Shown here piece after piece: positions 63,915-64,000 of a stretch of 64,000 bases of DNA. Below the pieces are notes generated by a model, which was not told the DNA's origin, searched no databases, and saw only the letters and a program-made list of their open reading frames with translations. The stretch's first letter is position 1. Each line of letters starts with the position of its first letter. This stretch comes from Cystobacter ferrugineus (GTDB lineage Bacteria; Myxococcota; Myxococcia; Myxococcales; Myxococcaceae): assembly GCF_001887355.1 (NCBI RefSeq), contig NZ_MPIN01000003.1:174741-238740 (forward strand), read 5' to 3'. The position numbers and the translations under genes are program-made.

Positions 63915-64000
63915 TCAGATCTGCGCCGCGCCACCGTCGACGAAGAGTTCGGCGCCGTTGACGAAGCTGCTGTCCTCCGAGCCGAGGAACACCGCGGTCC
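63915..64000 (-). CDS. Short-chain dehydrogenase/reductase, C-terminal part
   Basis: Only the last 28 codons are in the window. They read TAVFLGSEDSSFVNGAELFV then DGGAAQI and a stop, the usual C-terminus of classical SDRs (LxSxxSSFVxGxxxxVDGG). The gene enters from the right edge on the minus strand. Confidence 0.85.
   Translation of the reverse strand, partial: TAVFLGSEDSSFVNGAELFVDGGAAQI

Noticed and set aside
60113..63934. Very long open frame antisense to ileS
   Set aside because: High GC content leaves few stops in the mirror frame; it is antisense to a fully recognisable synthetase and has no ribosome site or motif.

Overview
The window is high-GC DNA, dense with genes on both strands, and looks like a chromosomal segment of a myxobacterium of the Cystobacter/Archangium/Myxococcus group. 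Pointers are lipoxygenase genes, a Hsp70 plus proline-rich J-domain pair, a large IleS, an arginine decarboxylase, GTG starts, lipoproteins and a SitA-like toxin cassette. Species assignment is an inference; no rRNA or tRNA gene was seen.

Region 1-6.1 kb is a compact minus-strand operon: PLAT lipoxygenase, cytochrome P450, second lipoxygenase, membrane-anchored alpha/beta hydrolase (cut by the window edge). It reads as an oxylipin pathway, and the P450 lacks the usual acid-alcohol pair for oxygen activation. From 6.2 to 10.7 kb lie a LysR/aldehyde dehydrogenase divergent pair and an Rrf2 regulator with a strong operator next to an NDH-2-like flavoprotein. From 10.8 to 13.1 kb are holA and holB. 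From 13.1 to 24.6 kb the content is more accessory: a beta-helix secreted protein, a HyuA/DUF917 pair, GNAT, GST, a truncated membrane protein, PhyH dioxygenase, an NmrA protein with a WYL regulator, a DUF2400 protein, and at least four gene relics.

Region 24.7-40.7 kb is mostly housekeeping or conserved: TMTC-like membrane protein, His-rich MoaB with a Rieske protein, PolX, a serine-protease-fold pseudoenzyme coupled to a CPBP intramembrane protease, Hsp70/J-domain/CvpA genes, a ClpX-like ATPase lacking the zinc domain, speA with a clear terminator, SDR, a histone-tailed DUF3052-like protein, an RsbRD-N domain protein and a crotonase.

Region 40.7-60 kb mixes orphan and signalling genes: an unrecognised 501-residue protein, a Coq4-like protein with an SDR, a polytopic membrane protein, a membrane/TPR/AAA operon, an XRE regulator with a good operator, a GH92 lipoprotein with an inserted discoidin domain, an esterase, a DGPF/ECF42 sigma pair with a candidate own promoter, DUF2254, and a SitA-like lipoprotein toxin with coupled immunity gene and immunity debris. 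The window ends with ileS and the tail of an SDR gene. Function is inferred from visible motifs and family knowledge; no database search was run.
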